Counted from the stretch's first letter, positions 32,561-42,999 are shown. The stretch: DNA of 64,000 bases from Candidatus Hydrogenedentota bacterium (GCA_020849535.1 JADLGB010000126.1:1-64000), one strand, 5' to 3'. The notes: generated by a model not told the origin, from the letters alone. Made by a program: numbers and translations.

Positions 32561-35026
32561 TCACAGTCGCGCCTTGAGGGAATCGCGTATGCCGAGTTCG
32601 GCAGGGCCCGTACCAACGAAGAACAGCTCAAATTCCCACCAGTCGCCGCCTCCGGGGGCATCTGACAGGAGGATTTCCACCGTGAACCCGTTCTCCGCGG
32701 AGGGCTGTTCCAGGACGAACGGGTGCAGCGGCCTCGTCGCGATACTCCGAACCAAAACCGTGCCGGCTTGTTGGGGGAGAGGAGACGCCACTTCGGCGCG
32801 CTCGACTTGGGGGCCGTCCCAACTGTAGTGCTGGATCGAGACTTCGGACCCGCGCATGCGGACGACATCGGTTCCATCAATCTTGCCGCGCCAGTGGAGA
32901 ATCTTGACGGCTTTGCCGGCGTATTGCTCCAGGACTTTCGCGTATTTAATCTCTTCACTCTGGACGGCCTCTTCAATTTCCGCTGGCGAGGGTGCGTTCT
33001 TCAACAGTCGCAATGCCCCCTCAAGGTCTTCCAAGGCCAGTTGGACATTCGCGAGCAGTTGGTCCACGCCATAGAGCAGGAACGAAGCGCCTGGGGCCTG
33101 CTTCAGTGCGTCGCCGGCGTTGCGCAACTCCGCGAAGCGCGCTTCGAGTGCCGCCCGATTCTCTGGGGTTGGTGCATCTCTATAGGCGAAGTAAGCGAAT
33201 ATTGTCTTCACATACTCGTTGTTGGTTCGTATAAGCAGTTCGGTGGCATTCAGGGTGCGAGCCACCTCGTCCGCCTTGGTACTCTCCAGGCCGGACTGGA
33301 ACGCGGCGAAGTCATTCTTCATGGACTGTATGGTTTCGAGCCCGTGGTCCAGGTACATGAGGGTTTCGGGAATCCAGGGCTTGCATTTCAGGTAGATCTT
33401 GCGCAGCAGTTCCATCTGGGCTTTGCCGCCATCCATCAACGGATAGCCTTGGGCATTGAACTGGCCGACGCGGATCAGCGGTAAGGAACTGAAGTCTCCG
33501 TACACCGTTGGCTCGATGTAGAGGCCGTACTTGTATGCGGAGGCGGAGCGGAGCAACAACTCTGCCATGCCTTCCGCCGCTTTGGGGCCGAAGTGGATAG
33601 CGGCGAAGTCGCGCGCGATCGTTCTCACATCTTCGTGATGATCCCAGGCCAGCCGCGACACGGTGTAGGCCGTCAGCGATCGGGTCTGCCAGTCGTCCGC
33701 GGCAGGCATGTCGAGACTCAAGCCCGACAGGTTGGAGTCCGGAACGTCCAGCATGCTCTCGAGCCCGGCCTGGAAGTACGCGCCCGGGTACGTGGGGAAG
33801 AGTCCCTCGCCGCCGTGATAATCCATGGTCTCGCAGACGACCATGGTGCGGTGCGGGGTCTGGTTGATGGTGGGGTTGTAGTCCTGGAACCACCAGCGGT
33901 CGTTCTGCGTGAAGCTCGGAATCAGGTACAAGTTTCTGGTGGGGACTTCATCCGTGAAGATGCGCGCAAACACCTCAGGGCGCGCCTGCTGCTCGTATAC
34001 GTTCGTGGCCCAGGTCCGGTTGAAGTAGGTCTTGTCGTATTCGCCTACCACCACTTCCCACACCTTCTTCACGAAGGTGCGGTAGCGTTTCTCCAGCGGC
34101 CAATCGCACTCACCTCCGCCATGCATGACGTCGAAGGTCCGGTAGTTGCCCCAGTAGGATTGCTCGTCGGCCGTGAACGTCGTCACGCCATCGAGTTCAG
34201 GCATGGCGTCGAAAAGCATGCGGTATTTGGCCTGCACGGCATCCCAGAAGTGAGGGTCGTCCGGGGTCAATGTTGCGCCAAACTCCTCCAGCAACGACGG
34301 GTGATAAGTAAAATCGGTGCCCATGGCCATGAATTTCATGTGCATGGAGTGAGCGTACGCCGCAAGCTCGCACGTCCTTTTGCGGAAGACTTCGTTTTCC
34401 GTTCGCTCCGGCTCCGCATTCCACGGGACCAAGCGCAGAGGGTTTTCGCCATAAACGGTATTCAAGCCATAGCTCAGCGCCCGCCGGATGTCTTCCTCGC
34501 TGCGGACTTCAATCCGCGTGTAACGAATGCCCAGGGCAGGCACCCTGCGCACGTTGATGTCGGGAAGCTGGCCATTCACGAGGAGCCTGTCCCGAATCCA
34601 GTAGAGCCCATAGGCATTCCCGAGAACGGACCCGCCTGCGAGGGCCATCACCTTTGCCGGGCCGATGCTTATCGTTGAAATTTCATAGCCTTCGGGGTTG
34701 GTAACGCCATCGAATGTGAGCTTGTTCACGCTCTGCAAGTACTTCGTGGCGGGGTTTGCATCGGGTCCTCCCAACAGGATGGTGTTTCCGGGTGCAACAA
34801 ACGGATCCCCCTCGCCCGGTGGATTGGCGACCTCGAGCGTGATGCCGAAGTTGGCTCCCGCGTCTTTCAGGTCATCGAGCGCGGTGTGGATCGCCTCTTC
34901 CCCGCGATAGCTGTCGGGGACAACAACGGTCCACTGCGCATACGCGGGCGCGCAGACTACCAGCATGATCGGGACGAACGATGATCCCCACGCCAAATGA
35001 TCTTTGTGAACGGTGTGCTTCGTCAT
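32561..35026 (-). CDS. Large secreted glycoside hydrolase-like protein (alpha-glucuronidase/GH20-like layout)
   Basis: The ATG at 35026 with GGGGGA upstream gives 821 residues and a signal peptide (SSFVPIMLVVCAPAYAQ). The first ~150 residues form an alpha/beta domain like the N-terminal domain of GH67, GH20 and GH84 enzymes: GNTILLGGPDANPATKYLQ, EGYEISTISIG, GNAYGLYWIRDRLL. A TIM-barrel-like region follows, beginning VPALGIRYTRIE and including MKFMAMGTDFTYHPSLLEE and LDGVTTFTADEQ, and then a helical and a beta-sandwich C-terminal part. This layout indicates an exo-acting enzyme on glucuronic acid or hexosamine-containing glycans. The catalytic residues are not assigned and the family is uncertain. 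Another protein with a similar N-terminal layout is encoded at 59136. Confidence 0.6.
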   Translation of the reverse strand: MTKHTVHKDHLAWGSSFVPIMLVVCAPAYAQWTVVVPDSYRGEEAIHTALDDLKDAGANFGITLEVANPPGEGDPFVAPGNTILLGGPDANPATKYLQSVNKLTFDGVTNPEGYEISTISIGPAKVMALAGGSVLGNAYGLYWIRDRLLVNGQLPDINVRRVPALGIRYTRIEVRSEEDIRRALSYGLNTVYGENPLRLVPWNAEPERTENEVFRKRTCELAAYAHSMHMKFMAMGTDFTYHPSLLEEFGATLTPDDPHFWDAVQAKYRMLFDAMPELDGVTTFTADEQSYWGNYRTFDVMHGGGECDWPLEKRYRTFVKKVWEVVVGEYDKTYFNRTWATNVYEQQARPEVFARIFTDEVPTRNLYLIPSFTQNDRWWFQDYNPTINQTPHRTMVVCETMDYHGGEGLFPTYPGAYFQAGLESMLDVPDSNLSGLSLDMPAADDWQTRSLTAYTVSRLAWDHHEDVRTIARDFAAIHFGPKAAEGMAELLLRSASAYKYGLYIEPTVYGDFSSLPLIRVGQFNAQGYPLMDGGKAQMELLRKIYLKCKPWIPETLMYLDHGLETIQSMKNDFAAFQSGLESTKADEVARTLNATELLIRTNNEYVKTIFAYFAYRDAPTPENRAALEARFAELRNAGDALKQAPGASFLLYGVDQLLANVQLALEDLEGALRLLKNAPSPAEIEEAVQSEEIKYAKVLEQYAGKAVKILHWRGKIDGTDVVRMRGSEVSIQHYSWDGPQVERAEVASPLPQQAGTVLVRSIATRPLHPFVLEQPSAENGFTVEILLSDAPGGGDWWEFELFFVGTGPAELGIRDSLKARL

Positions 35027-35156
35027 GTGCAACGATCCCCCATGAAGCCTCTGCGGGTGCCCACCTCGACGTTCTTTGAATAGTGAAGGCAACGCGCCCT
35101 ATTCACAACAGCACAGACGAGTGCCACGGCGCAAGAATCCGAAGTCGTCAAGTGTA

Positions 35157-37418
35157 TTAGCCCGCCTGTGGCATACCTGGGCCAGGTTTCTCTACCGCGA
35201 AGAACTGTCGGATCCTGTGAGTGCCATCCACATAGTCAAAGTCGTACGAGGCCTCGGCCACGAGCTTGTCACCCGAATACGCATGAACGCTGATGGTGTG
35301 GGAGTTGGGGGAGAGGCGCAGACCTCTTTGGATAAAGATGAAGCGCGGTGTGTTGTCCTTGTATTCGGGGTAGTCCCCCGCCAGCTCCTCCTGGGGCAGC
35401 GGATAATCTTGCATCCCAAACCAGCGGCGCATGCCTTCGAAGTTCTTCTCGGCCAACTCCTTCCCGGGAGCGGGATACATCGCATCGCCCAGGGCCTCTC
35501 CGTCGAGGCGGATCTCGATTCGGCTAACCCGTTCAGCCGTGAAAAGCCATCCCAAGAGTTGGAGTTCATGTCCGTCGCGCACCCGTGTGCCGCTGAGTGC
35601 CAGGCGCGTGGGGAGCGTCGCTCGCTCCGGAAACAGATCGTCCTTCTCCGGGGTATGGACTTTGTACAGTCCGTGGTTCTCGCCGTTCTGGACCAGTTCC
35701 CAGTTGGGTCGCACCTGAACGGGGCTCATGTCTATGATGGCATCCTCCCATTTGTCTTCGGGGACATGCGCCTCCTTCAATGCCGCGAGGATGTTTTGGC
35801 GGCGCTGTTCGGGCGAGATGGAAGTAGGAGTCGCGCGGAGAAGATAGACCTCTTTGGAAAGGGCGAGGCTTTCCAGTTTGTGCAGGGCGTTCACGTCACT
35901 GGCCCTGTAGAACTGAAACGTGAAGGGGAATTCCCGAAGACCGAATGCCGTTCGCGGGGTGAGGACTACGTTGTGCCGCAACGCCCCGCGATCGGTGGTG
36001 GCCAGTATGGCGCCTTCCGGCACCTCATCCTCCAGCTCACTCATGAGGAGCAATGTGGCGTCAGAGGAAATGTCCTTGGTGAAGTATGCTCCCTTGTCCA
36101 CTCTTGAAGATTCAAAACTCAGCATCGCATGCGAGTATACCTGGTAGATGCACAAGAGCAAGAGGAGTTCCGGCGCAAGCACGATAAACCTCCGCAACCT
36201 GTACAGTTTCCAGTAGTGGCGGGCTTCGGCCGCCATGAAGTACATCGCGCCGCCCAATAGAATTGAGTAGGTGGGAAGCCATTGCGTGGCGTTGGCGAAT
36301 TGAAACTGGAGGTAGTTCAGGCGCGCGAAGATAACCCAGTACGAGAGATTCGCGATGCACATGATGCTGGCAAGTATGAAGAAACTACGCGCCGCACCGG
36401 ATCTTCGCACGGACACAAATGCCCAGATAAGCGACGCGGCCACGGCCGCCACTCCCGCCAGTGACATGCCGTAGTAGCTCCAAACCTCCCGCGCAAGCCA
36501 GGCCGGGTACTCCCGCAGCGTGATCTGTTCCTGGAACGGCGTCTCGCGCGTGCTCTTGTCCTGCAAGGCGTTGACACACAGATCCTGGAACGCGGCGTCG
36601 AAACTTCCGAAAAACCAGGCATTCGTAGCCAGATGCAGTGCAAACGCCGCAACGGACGCGGTAGCCATGAAACCCACAACGCGAACGACACGCTTCCACT
36701 CCTTCAGCCCGAGACGCCACAGGGTGTAGGCGAACACGATGAAGCCGCTCGCGAGCGTCTGGTCGAAGGTCGAGTACGCGTCCCCGAACAGGCAGACCCA
36801 GGTGGCCACGTACAGGAGGTACCGTTGCCGGCGGACTGTCGAGTTGAGCGCGTGAATGAGGAATAGAAAGGCCGCGGCCTGAAAGAAGAGTGACAGGTTC
36901 AGGTAGTTCTCCAGCACCTGCTCAATGAACAGAGGATGACTCGCCAGCACCAAGGTGCTGATACAGGCAATCCATCGATTGGTTAGGAGTGATAGAACGC
37001 GGTAGAAGAGCAGGACGTACCCCAGCGCAACGATGTTGAAAAAGACGGACAGGGCCATCTTGGTTGTGGCGCCGAGTTTCCAAAGCACCGCACCGATGTA
37101 GAACGGGAGGGGCGGATAATGCGTGTACCAGACGGTGTGATTCGACGCGCTGTAGTCACTCCACATGTCGGGGAATGGGGTCGTAAAGCGGTGATGAAAG
37201 AAGCCATCCTCGGCAAAACGCGCCGATGCGAAGGGGATGTAGTTCATCAAGATCGTCGGCTTGTCGTGGATGCGATAGAAATAGAAGGTGAAGAGAATCA
37301 CAAGCGCCAGAGAAAGAACCATGGTTGGGAGCAAATTGAGCAGTGCTGGGACACGTCCGTTGCGAAGTTCCGATTCTTCTGTAACTGAAGGTTCATTTTC
37401 CACGGTAACGGTTGCCAT
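35157..37418 (-). CDS. Large multi-spanning membrane protein, glycosyltransferase-like
   Basis: A 753-residue protein with about 11 membrane segments in residues 30-470. The first periplasmic loop contains FHHRFTTPFPDMWSDYS and TVWYTHYPPLPFYIGAVLW, a pattern found in GT-C fold glycosyltransferases of the GT39 type (HYPPLP is common there). The C-terminal ~270 residues are soluble (HKLESLALSKEVYLLRATPT..., RIEIRLDGEALGDAMYPAPG), with a terminal beta-sandwich. It is co-directional with the next membrane-protein gene upstream. It probably serves in envelope polysaccharide or glycoprotein synthesis; donor and acceptor are unknown. Confidence 0.7.
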   Translation of the reverse strand: MATVTVENEPSVTEESELRNGRVPALLNLLPTMVLSLALVILFTFYFYRIHDKPTILMNYIPFASARFAEDGFFHHRFTTPFPDMWSDYSASNHTVWYTHYPPLPFYIGAVLWKLGATTKMALSVFFNIVALGYVLLFYRVLSLLTNRWIACISTLVLASHPLFIEQVLENYLNLSLFFQAAAFLFLIHALNSTVRRQRYLLYVATWVCLFGDAYSTFDQTLASGFIVFAYTLWRLGLKEWKRVVRVVGFMATASVAAFALHLATNAWFFGSFDAAFQDLCVNALQDKSTRETPFQEQITLREYPAWLAREVWSYYGMSLAGVAAVAASLIWAFVSVRRSGAARSFFILASIMCIANLSYWVIFARLNYLQFQFANATQWLPTYSILLGGAMYFMAAEARHYWKLYRLRRFIVLAPELLLLLCIYQVYSHAMLSFESSRVDKGAYFTKDISSDATLLLMSELEDEVPEGAILATTDRGALRHNVVLTPRTAFGLREFPFTFQFYRASDVNALHKLESLALSKEVYLLRATPTSISPEQRRQNILAALKEAHVPEDKWEDAIIDMSPVQVRPNWELVQNGENHGLYKVHTPEKDDLFPERATLPTRLALSGTRVRDGHELQLLGWLFTAERVSRIEIRLDGEALGDAMYPAPGKELAEKNFEGMRRWFGMQDYPLPQEELAGDYPEYKDNTPRFIFIQRGLRLSPNSHTISVHAYSGDKLVAEASYDFDYVDGTHRIRQFFAVEKPGPGMPQAG

Positions 37419-37561
37419 CGCTCAGGAAGTTCTCCCCTTTTGTATTGTGTGAACCACCCATCGTTCGCCCTCCGGCGTGCAGCAAGCAAATGCTGCGAAG
37501 GCAAGCGGCGCGTCTGCGCGAGACGCTTGATTGCCGCCACGGTTCCAGTCCGCAGCAGGGT

Positions 37562-39295
37562 CTAGTGCTGAGGAATGGCATGGACGAACGGCTCAAACTC
37601 TGAAGTATAGTATTCTCGGGCATCAATGACGTTAATCATATCGCTGAGGTCTGATACGAACTCATCTGAGAGTTTATCGGTCTTGGTAAGCAGGACGTTC
37701 TTGACGCCGCGTTCCTTGAGATGAACTGCCAGCATAGCCGGATCCTGCTGGTGACATGCGTACCAGTAGGTTTCATGAAATTGAATGTATGCATCTTGCT
37801 GGCGTTCTGACCATCGGGACATCCAGCAGCCGGCAAAAACAGGCTGGTGATGAATGAGCTGGGCGAACACCCCTGCCGTGTCATAAAAGGAGGGTGGCAG
37901 CGTCGCACAGGCCCCGGGCTGGCACCGGGTCGAGACCAACTCGACGAAATCTCTCGAGGGTGTGGCGAACACGTTGCGCAAGCTCCAACCGCTCAGTTCG
38001 CTACGGGCGACATGGCTATCAGGCACGTAGGACTCCAGAGCGACCAGTCCACAACACACGGCGAGTATTCCGCGACCGGTACGCCCCCTTGTTGACAGTC
38101 GGCTAAGCGACAGACCGGCAGGGATGGCCATGAGAAACAGGGCAACGGAAACGAGGCGGCCCGGTGCCCGAAAACTGGCAAAAGGCGGGATATTGGATAA
38201 GCTGTAGTATGGGAGCACGTCCGGGTATGTCATCTCACCGGCAGTCAGGTCCGGACCGAGACTCAGAATGAGGAATATGACGGCAACCGTCAAGAGCGGC
38301 CACAGCAAACGCATGTGTATTGACTTAGCTAACACCAAGGGACTGACTGCCGCAAGCGAGGGAATGACGATTCCCAACCAAACGCAGAGTAAAGTCCCAT
38401 CATACTCGAGTCCGGAAACACTTCGGATGAAGTCTGCTATCAGCGGGTTGAAAAGCCTATGAGGAATGAACAGTCCCGTGATGCTTGCTGAAAGTTCCCG
38501 TGAGGATTCATACAGGGACACCTCCCGGACGTGGGCGTATGCCCACAAGAAAGGTGCGGCAATGATAACCGCAGTCGCCGCGCTCACCATCCACCACCAG
38601 AATCTGGTGGCACTGAGTATGCGCCAGACCTCTTCGCGTCCGCGTTGAGTCGCCAGGAGTATGGCCAGCAGCAAGACTAACGCAACCACCCCGAACGCGC
38701 CCATCTCCGTGAAGTAGACGGAACCTGCGATCGTTATCGCCAAAAGAAACATCGGCCAGAAGGAGGGGGTCTGGCAGAAGCGGAGCAAGAGCAAGGCAGC
38801 CAATGGAAAGAGGAACATCGCCAGGAAGTTGATGTAGTGGGCGTGGCCCATAAAGAAATCCGAGTAGCTGAAAGCGCAGGAAACAATGGCCGCGGGAACT
38901 GGGAGACACGATAATCTACGCAGCAGGATGTACATAAGGGCGAATAGCAAGACAAACGACCCGAATATCGCGGCCCTGTGCGCGTAAAAGGGGTACAGAA
39001 TGCTGTTCCCCATCACCAACTTTGCCGCCATGCCGATGGGGAAAAAGCCCGGCGCAAGCATGTGCCGGCCAAGACTGGTCCCGTCGGGCCAGAGCCAAAG
39101 ATCGGTGTGCAGCGGCGAATGAAAGTCAAGGACGCACTCGGTCGAATACCAGATGTTCCACGCCATCAGCGTGGCATCGCAACTCGGCTGCCGGCCCTCG
39201 TTTGGAAAGAACATCGGATGAAGCATCACAAAGGCTAGTGTTGCGGAGAAAAGCCAGATCCCAACACTGCGGCGAGCCGGTCTCAGGCGAGACAT
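37562..39295 (-). CDS. Multi-spanning membrane protein of unknown function
   Basis: From the ATG at 39295 it has 577 residues and about 12 membrane helices, with LHTDLWLWPDGTSLGRHMLAPGFF in the first loop. The C-terminal part is soluble and ends with the redundant acidic segment KTDKLSDEFVSDLSDMINVI. A TTG start 34 codons upstream is also open, but neither start has a clear ribosome-binding site. Proteins of this shape (YfhO/DUF2079-like membrane glycosyltransferase relatives) are common in these phyla. The gene looks less GC-rich than its neighbours, for example around 37600-37860, which could mean later acquisition. This was judged by eye. Confidence 0.6.
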   Translation of the reverse strand: MSRLRPARRSVGIWLFSATLAFVMLHPMFFPNEGRQPSCDATLMAWNIWYSTECVLDFHSPLHTDLWLWPDGTSLGRHMLAPGFFPIGMAAKLVMGNSILYPFYAHRAAIFGSFVLLFALMYILLRRLSCLPVPAAIVSCAFSYSDFFMGHAHYINFLAMFLFPLAALLLLRFCQTPSFWPMFLLAITIAGSVYFTEMGAFGVVALVLLLAILLATQRGREEVWRILSATRFWWWMVSAATAVIIAAPFLWAYAHVREVSLYESSRELSASITGLFIPHRLFNPLIADFIRSVSGLEYDGTLLCVWLGIVIPSLAAVSPLVLAKSIHMRLLWPLLTVAVIFLILSLGPDLTAGEMTYPDVLPYYSLSNIPPFASFRAPGRLVSVALFLMAIPAGLSLSRLSTRGRTGRGILAVCCGLVALESYVPDSHVARSELSGWSLRNVFATPSRDFVELVSTRCQPGACATLPPSFYDTAGVFAQLIHHQPVFAGCWMSRWSERQQDAYIQFHETYWYACHQQDPAMLAVHLKERGVKNVLLTKTDKLSDEFVSDLSDMINVIDAREYYTSEFEPFVHAIPQH

Positions 39296-39601
39296 AACGG
39301 AATTCAAAACCACCCCCTGGGCAACTCCATTGTGCAACCGCAGCCAGCGGCAACCAAAGCGTTTCTGGGGAGAGCGAGTCTCCTGTTGAATGACCAAACG
39401 AGAGCCAGCATATCTGCGAAGCTGCTACCAGTCAATCATCCGTTTGGCGAGATTTGTCGTTCAAGGAAGCAAGGTTTCAAGAGCCTCCAATAGAACCGAG
39501 AGGATCTGCGTGGCAAAGGCGTCACGTCTGTACTTCAACGGCGAGTATTGCTATCTACCGAACCCTGCCAACACTTCGTTAAGGAGGCACAATCGGGTAA
39601 C
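39296..39601. other. Gap without recognised features
   Basis: These 306 bp separate the membrane-protein gene from the methyltransferase gene upstream on the same strand. I see no hairpin of note and no convincing reading frame. Confidence 0.4.
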
Positions 39602-40234
39602 TCAGTGGTTCCCGCGCTTGCGCGTTCCCGTCCCCCACATGGTCAAGCCGAAGTTCAGATACCCAGTTCTCACCTCCTCGAAGTTCTCCCCCAGCAGCCA
39701 GTCGAGCGACTCTCGCGTGAAAGGGGACACGTGGTCGGTGGGGCGGCGCGTCATCAGGCGGAACAGGCGTTCGCCCAGCCACCACGTGAAGGTATCGTAG
39801 GGCGGGGTGAACACGAGGAGCGTGCCCTCCGGTTTGAGGAGGCGCATGACTTGCACCATGGTATCCCGGCGGCACCGGACGTGTTCGATCGAGTCGACCA
39901 TCACGATCAGGTCAAAGGACGCATCATCGAAGGGCAGCGGCTTGTCGAAGTCCACCTGATGCACCTCGAGTCCGCGTAGTTTCGCGGCCGCCAGCAGCTT
40001 CGCGTCGATGTCGGCGCCGAGGATCTTCGCCTGGGGAAAGTCGCGCGCGATCCGGCCGGATACAGCGGCGGCGCCGCATCCCAAGTCGAGAATGCGTGGC
40101 GCATTGCCGAGGGCTTTGACGAGACTCGCGGTCTTCCGCACCTTGGCCCAGTCGAGCCAGCGAAACAGACGCCCCCCGCCCGGCGACGAGTAGTAGTCGC
40201 CAAAGCTGAGCCTCTGATTTCCGTTGGTTGTCAT
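39602..40234 (-). CDS. Class I SAM-dependent methyltransferase
   Basis: The ATG at 40234 with AGGAC just upstream gives 210 residues. Motif I is ILDLGCGAAAVSG (about residues 47-59), then ILGADIDAKLLAAA, and the motif II/post-II region is FDLIVMVDSIEHVRCRRDT, with LLKPEGTLLVFTPPY after it. This is the Methyltransf_11/UbiE-like fold, usual for small-molecule or sugar methylation. It lies 49 bp downstream of a GT2 gene on the same strand, which points to glycan or lipid modification. Confidence 0.9.
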   Translation of the reverse strand: MTTNGNQRLSFGDYYSSPGGGRLFRWLDWAKVRKTASLVKALGNAPRILDLGCGAAAVSGRIARDFPQAKILGADIDAKLLAAAKLRGLEVHQVDFDKPLPFDDASFDLIVMVDSIEHVRCRRDTMVQVMRLLKPEGTLLVFTPPYDTFTWWLGERLFRLMTRRPTDHVSPFTRESLDWLLGENFEEVRTGYLNFGLTMWGTGTRKRGNH

Positions 40235-40283
40235 GTAAGTCCTCGCATTCGCGGGCGCGCCGCAGCGCATGTAAGCCCGGGCG

Positions 40284-40961
40284 TTACTTGCCGGTGACCA
40301 TGTCAACAAAGAGCCGCCAGAAGAAGAGGTGCGCCTTGCGAAAGGTGGGAAGCTTCGAGTTTCCCCATTTCCGGCATTCCTCGTGGCTGGCGACTTCGGT
40401 GACGCGAAAACCGTGCTTCAGGAATTGCGTTATCATGTGTTGCTCCACATCGAAATCATAGACGTGGAGACCGGCGGTCAACGCGGCCTCGCGGCGGGCG
40501 GCACGGAACCCATTCAAGACGTCCGTCAGGTTGGAGCCCCATCGCATGTTGATGGCCACACTCAGGAATCCGCTTCCCACGGCGCGCAACCACGTATCGA
40601 TATCTCCCTCCCACTCGTCGCTGCCGCCTTTATGACGCGACGCGATGACCAAGTCGGCACGGTCTTCGAGGATGGGTTCGAGAAGAACCGGTACGTCATC
40701 GGCGTTGTGCGACCCATCGGCATCCATGAACACCAGGATGTCGCCTTTGGCTTTCTCGATGCCCACCCAGTAAGCGTCGCCTTTGCCCCTGTTGTTGTCC
40801 AGAATGACGGTTGCACCGGCCTCCTCCGCGCGGTCCCGGGTGTCGTCCGTGGAATGCCCGTCCACCACGAGGATCTCGTCGACATGCGGACGCAGGGCAT
40901 CAACCACAGTGGCGATGCCGCCTGCCTCATTCCTTGTGGGCACAACAGCGGTGACTAACAC
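40284..40961 (-). CDS. Family 2 glycosyltransferase (dolichol-phosphate mannosyltransferase-like)
   Basis: I favour the GTG at 40961 with GAGGGA nine bases upstream (225 residues); TTG starts at 40970 and 41006 are also open. The GT-A fold shows TAVVPTRNEAGGIATVVDAL, ILVVDGHSTDDTRDRAEEAG, the DxD-containing ILVFMDADGSHNADDV and VIASRHKGGSDEW. It lacks a long C-terminal membrane domain. It is close to DPM1-type enzymes, which transfer sugar from a nucleotide donor to polyprenyl phosphate. The polyprenyl sugar could feed the GT39-like proteins in this window. The methyltransferase gene follows 49 bp downstream. Confidence 0.88.
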   Translation of the reverse strand: MLVTAVVPTRNEAGGIATVVDALRPHVDEILVVDGHSTDDTRDRAEEAGATVILDNNRGKGDAYWVGIEKAKGDILVFMDADGSHNADDVPVLLEPILEDRADLVIASRHKGGSDEWEGDIDTWLRAVGSGFLSVAINMRWGSNLTDVLNGFRAARREAALTAGLHVYDFDVEQHMITQFLKHGFRVTEVASHEECRKWGNSKLPTFRKAHLFFWRLFVDMVTGK

Positions 40962-41258
40962 GAAGGCCAATCCCTCATGGCGGATTCTGACAAGGCCAGT
41001 GCACAACGTGCACGGCGATCAACCCAAGTACGCACTCCAACACCGATAGGATATCCCGAACTCTATCCATTGGATAGGAAGCCAGACAGACATGGTACGA
41101 ATTGAGGGCGGACAACTCAATCGGGCGAATTGCCGCGCTCTTGGCGCTGTTGATATCGTACACGGGTTTTGAAGAGGGTTGATGCTGTTACGCATGCCAC
41201 GTAACCACGGACTGGCACAGACGAACACGGACTAGCAGGGCAAAGGAAGCACACGCGT
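40962..41258. other. Divergent gap
   Basis: These 297 bp separate the GT2 gene (minus) from a plus-strand secreted protein. There is a CACGGAC-type run near 41210-41235, as seen at 62147. No clear promoter pair or gene was identified. Confidence 0.35.
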
Positions 41259-42950
41259 ATGCAATCTCAGACTGTGCGGACCCGCGGGGGTACCATCGAA
41301 GCCGCAGTGCTTCTGTTGGTAGTGGGCGGGACCATCGTGGCAGCGGCCGGCCCGGCCTACAACGGGATCGTCCTTCCCGCGGAGTGGCCGCCGAAGGACG
41401 CGGCGCTTGGCCAGGAAGTGCAACCCCCCTACTTGCAGTCTCCGCCCGAGGTCATATCGATCGATGTGGGGCGCCAGCTTTTTGTGGACGATTTTCTCAT
41501 CGAGCAAACCTCGATGACGCGCGCGTTCCACAAGCCCCAGTGGCATCCGGCGAGTCCGGTGTTGAAGCCCGACAGGCCCTGGGAACAAACCGCGCACGGT
41601 GAGCGCGAGGGCCCCATGGCCATGCCGTTCAGCGGCGGCGTGTGGTATGACCCCGCGGACGGTCTCTTCAAGATGTGGTACCTCGCCGACTACGGCAACC
41701 GTCATCTGTGTTATGCGGCCAGCAAGGACGGGATCGCCTGGGAGAAACCGCTGCTTGATGTCGTGCCGGAGACGAACATCGTCTTTCCCAGTGCGGAGGG
41801 GGCCTCGGTCGTGTGGCTTGATTTGGATGACTCCAATCCCGAGCGCCGCTTCAAGTTTGTGCTTTCTCGTGTGGACCCCGGCGCGGTCGAGGCTGGTGTT
41901 AAGTGGAACGGCGCTCTGTGCTCGATGCGCGTGCACTTCTCCCCGGACGGCATTCATTGGAGCAGCGAGATGGCGAAGACGGGCCCGTGCGGGGACCGCA
42001 ATTCCGCATTCTGGAATCCGTTCCGCAAACAATGGGTGTTCAGCATTCGCCACTACACGGGCGGTGTCCCGGGTGTGAGTCACGCGGTGCGGTGCCGGCG
42101 GTACTGGGAAAGTCCGGACCTCATCACGAACACCCTGTGGAAACCGGACGAGCCGGTCCTGTGGACCTTCGCGGATGCGCGTGATGTAAGCCGCTCACCC
42201 GGCCAGGTCGCGCCGGAATTGTACAACCTGGATGCCGTCGCCTATGAGAGCCTCATGCTGGGGTTCTTCTCCATACAACGAGCCATCGCCGATATGGAGA
42301 AGATGCGTCCCAAAATCAACGAGGTCTGCGTGGGGTTCAGTCGCGACGGTTTCCATTGGTCGCGGCCCGACCGGACCTCATTCATTCCCGTGTCGGAAAA
42401 TTCCGATGACTGGAACTGGGGCAACGTGCAGTCGGTTGGCGGGGGCTGCCTCGTCGTGGGCGATGAACTCCGATTCTACGTCAGCGGCCGCCGCGGAGAC
42501 CCGCCGCACTTTCAGGACGCGGGCGGAAGCACCGGTCTGGCTGTCATGCGGCGCGACGGCTTTGCGTCCATGGAGGCCGGTTCCAGCTCCGCGGCTCTCA
42601 CGACGCGCCCCGTGCGATTCTCCGGAAAGCACCTCTTTGTCAATGTCGACACACGGGAAGGCGAACTCAAGGCCGAAGTTCTCGATGTGGACGGCAACAT
42701 TATTGCGCCGTTCGCGGCCCCAGCCTGTGTGCCCATCCAGAAGGACGCGACGGCGTGTGAGGTCCGCTGGGACGGGGTAGAAGACCTCTCCGGTCTATCG
42801 GATAGACCCGTGAGGATTCGATTCAACCTCCGGCAAGGGAAACTGTACGCCTTCTGGGTCAGCCCGGATTCCTCGGGGGCGAGTCGAGGGTACGTGGCCG
42901 CGGGCGGTCCGGGGTTTCTTGGAGCGATCGATACGACGGGACGCAAATGA
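41259..42950 (+). CDS. Secreted beta-propeller protein, glycoside-hydrolase-like
   Basis: A 563-residue protein with an N-terminal signal (EAAVLLLVVGGTIVAAAG). After a spacer, ISIDVGRQLFVDDFLIEQTS begins a region with FSGGVWYDPADGLFKMWYLADYG, CYAASKDGIAWEKPLLD and CVGFSRDGFHWSRPDRTSF: repeated blade motifs of five-bladed propellers related to GH32/GH43/GH117. A beta-sandwich C-terminal domain follows (about 440-563). AAAGGAAG lies upstream of the ATG. Proteins with VDDFLIE are widely found in Planctomycetes. The substrate is unknown, and the active site cannot be assigned by eye. Confidence 0.7.
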   Translation: MQSQTVRTRGGTIEAAVLLLVVGGTIVAAAGPAYNGIVLPAEWPPKDAALGQEVQPPYLQSPPEVISIDVGRQLFVDDFLIEQTSMTRAFHKPQWHPASPVLKPDRPWEQTAHGEREGPMAMPFSGGVWYDPADGLFKMWYLADYGNRHLCYAASKDGIAWEKPLLDVVPETNIVFPSAEGASVVWLDLDDSNPERRFKFVLSRVDPGAVEAGVKWNGALCSMRVHFSPDGIHWSSEMAKTGPCGDRNSAFWNPFRKQWVFSIRHYTGGVPGVSHAVRCRRYWESPDLITNTLWKPDEPVLWTFADARDVSRSPGQVAPELYNLDAVAYESLMLGFFSIQRAIADMEKMRPKINEVCVGFSRDGFHWSRPDRTSFIPVSENSDDWNWGNVQSVGGGCLVVGDELRFYVSGRRGDPPHFQDAGGSTGLAVMRRDGFASMEAGSSSAALTTRPVRFSGKHLFVNVDTREGELKAEVLDVDGNIIAPFAAPACVPIQKDATACEVRWDGVEDLSGLSDRPVRIRFNLRQGKLYAFWVSPDSSGASRGYVAAGGPGFLGAIDTTGRK

Positions 42951-42999
42951 GGAGACATCTGAGGGTGTGTACCGGTCACAACGCCCGAATTGCCTGCGG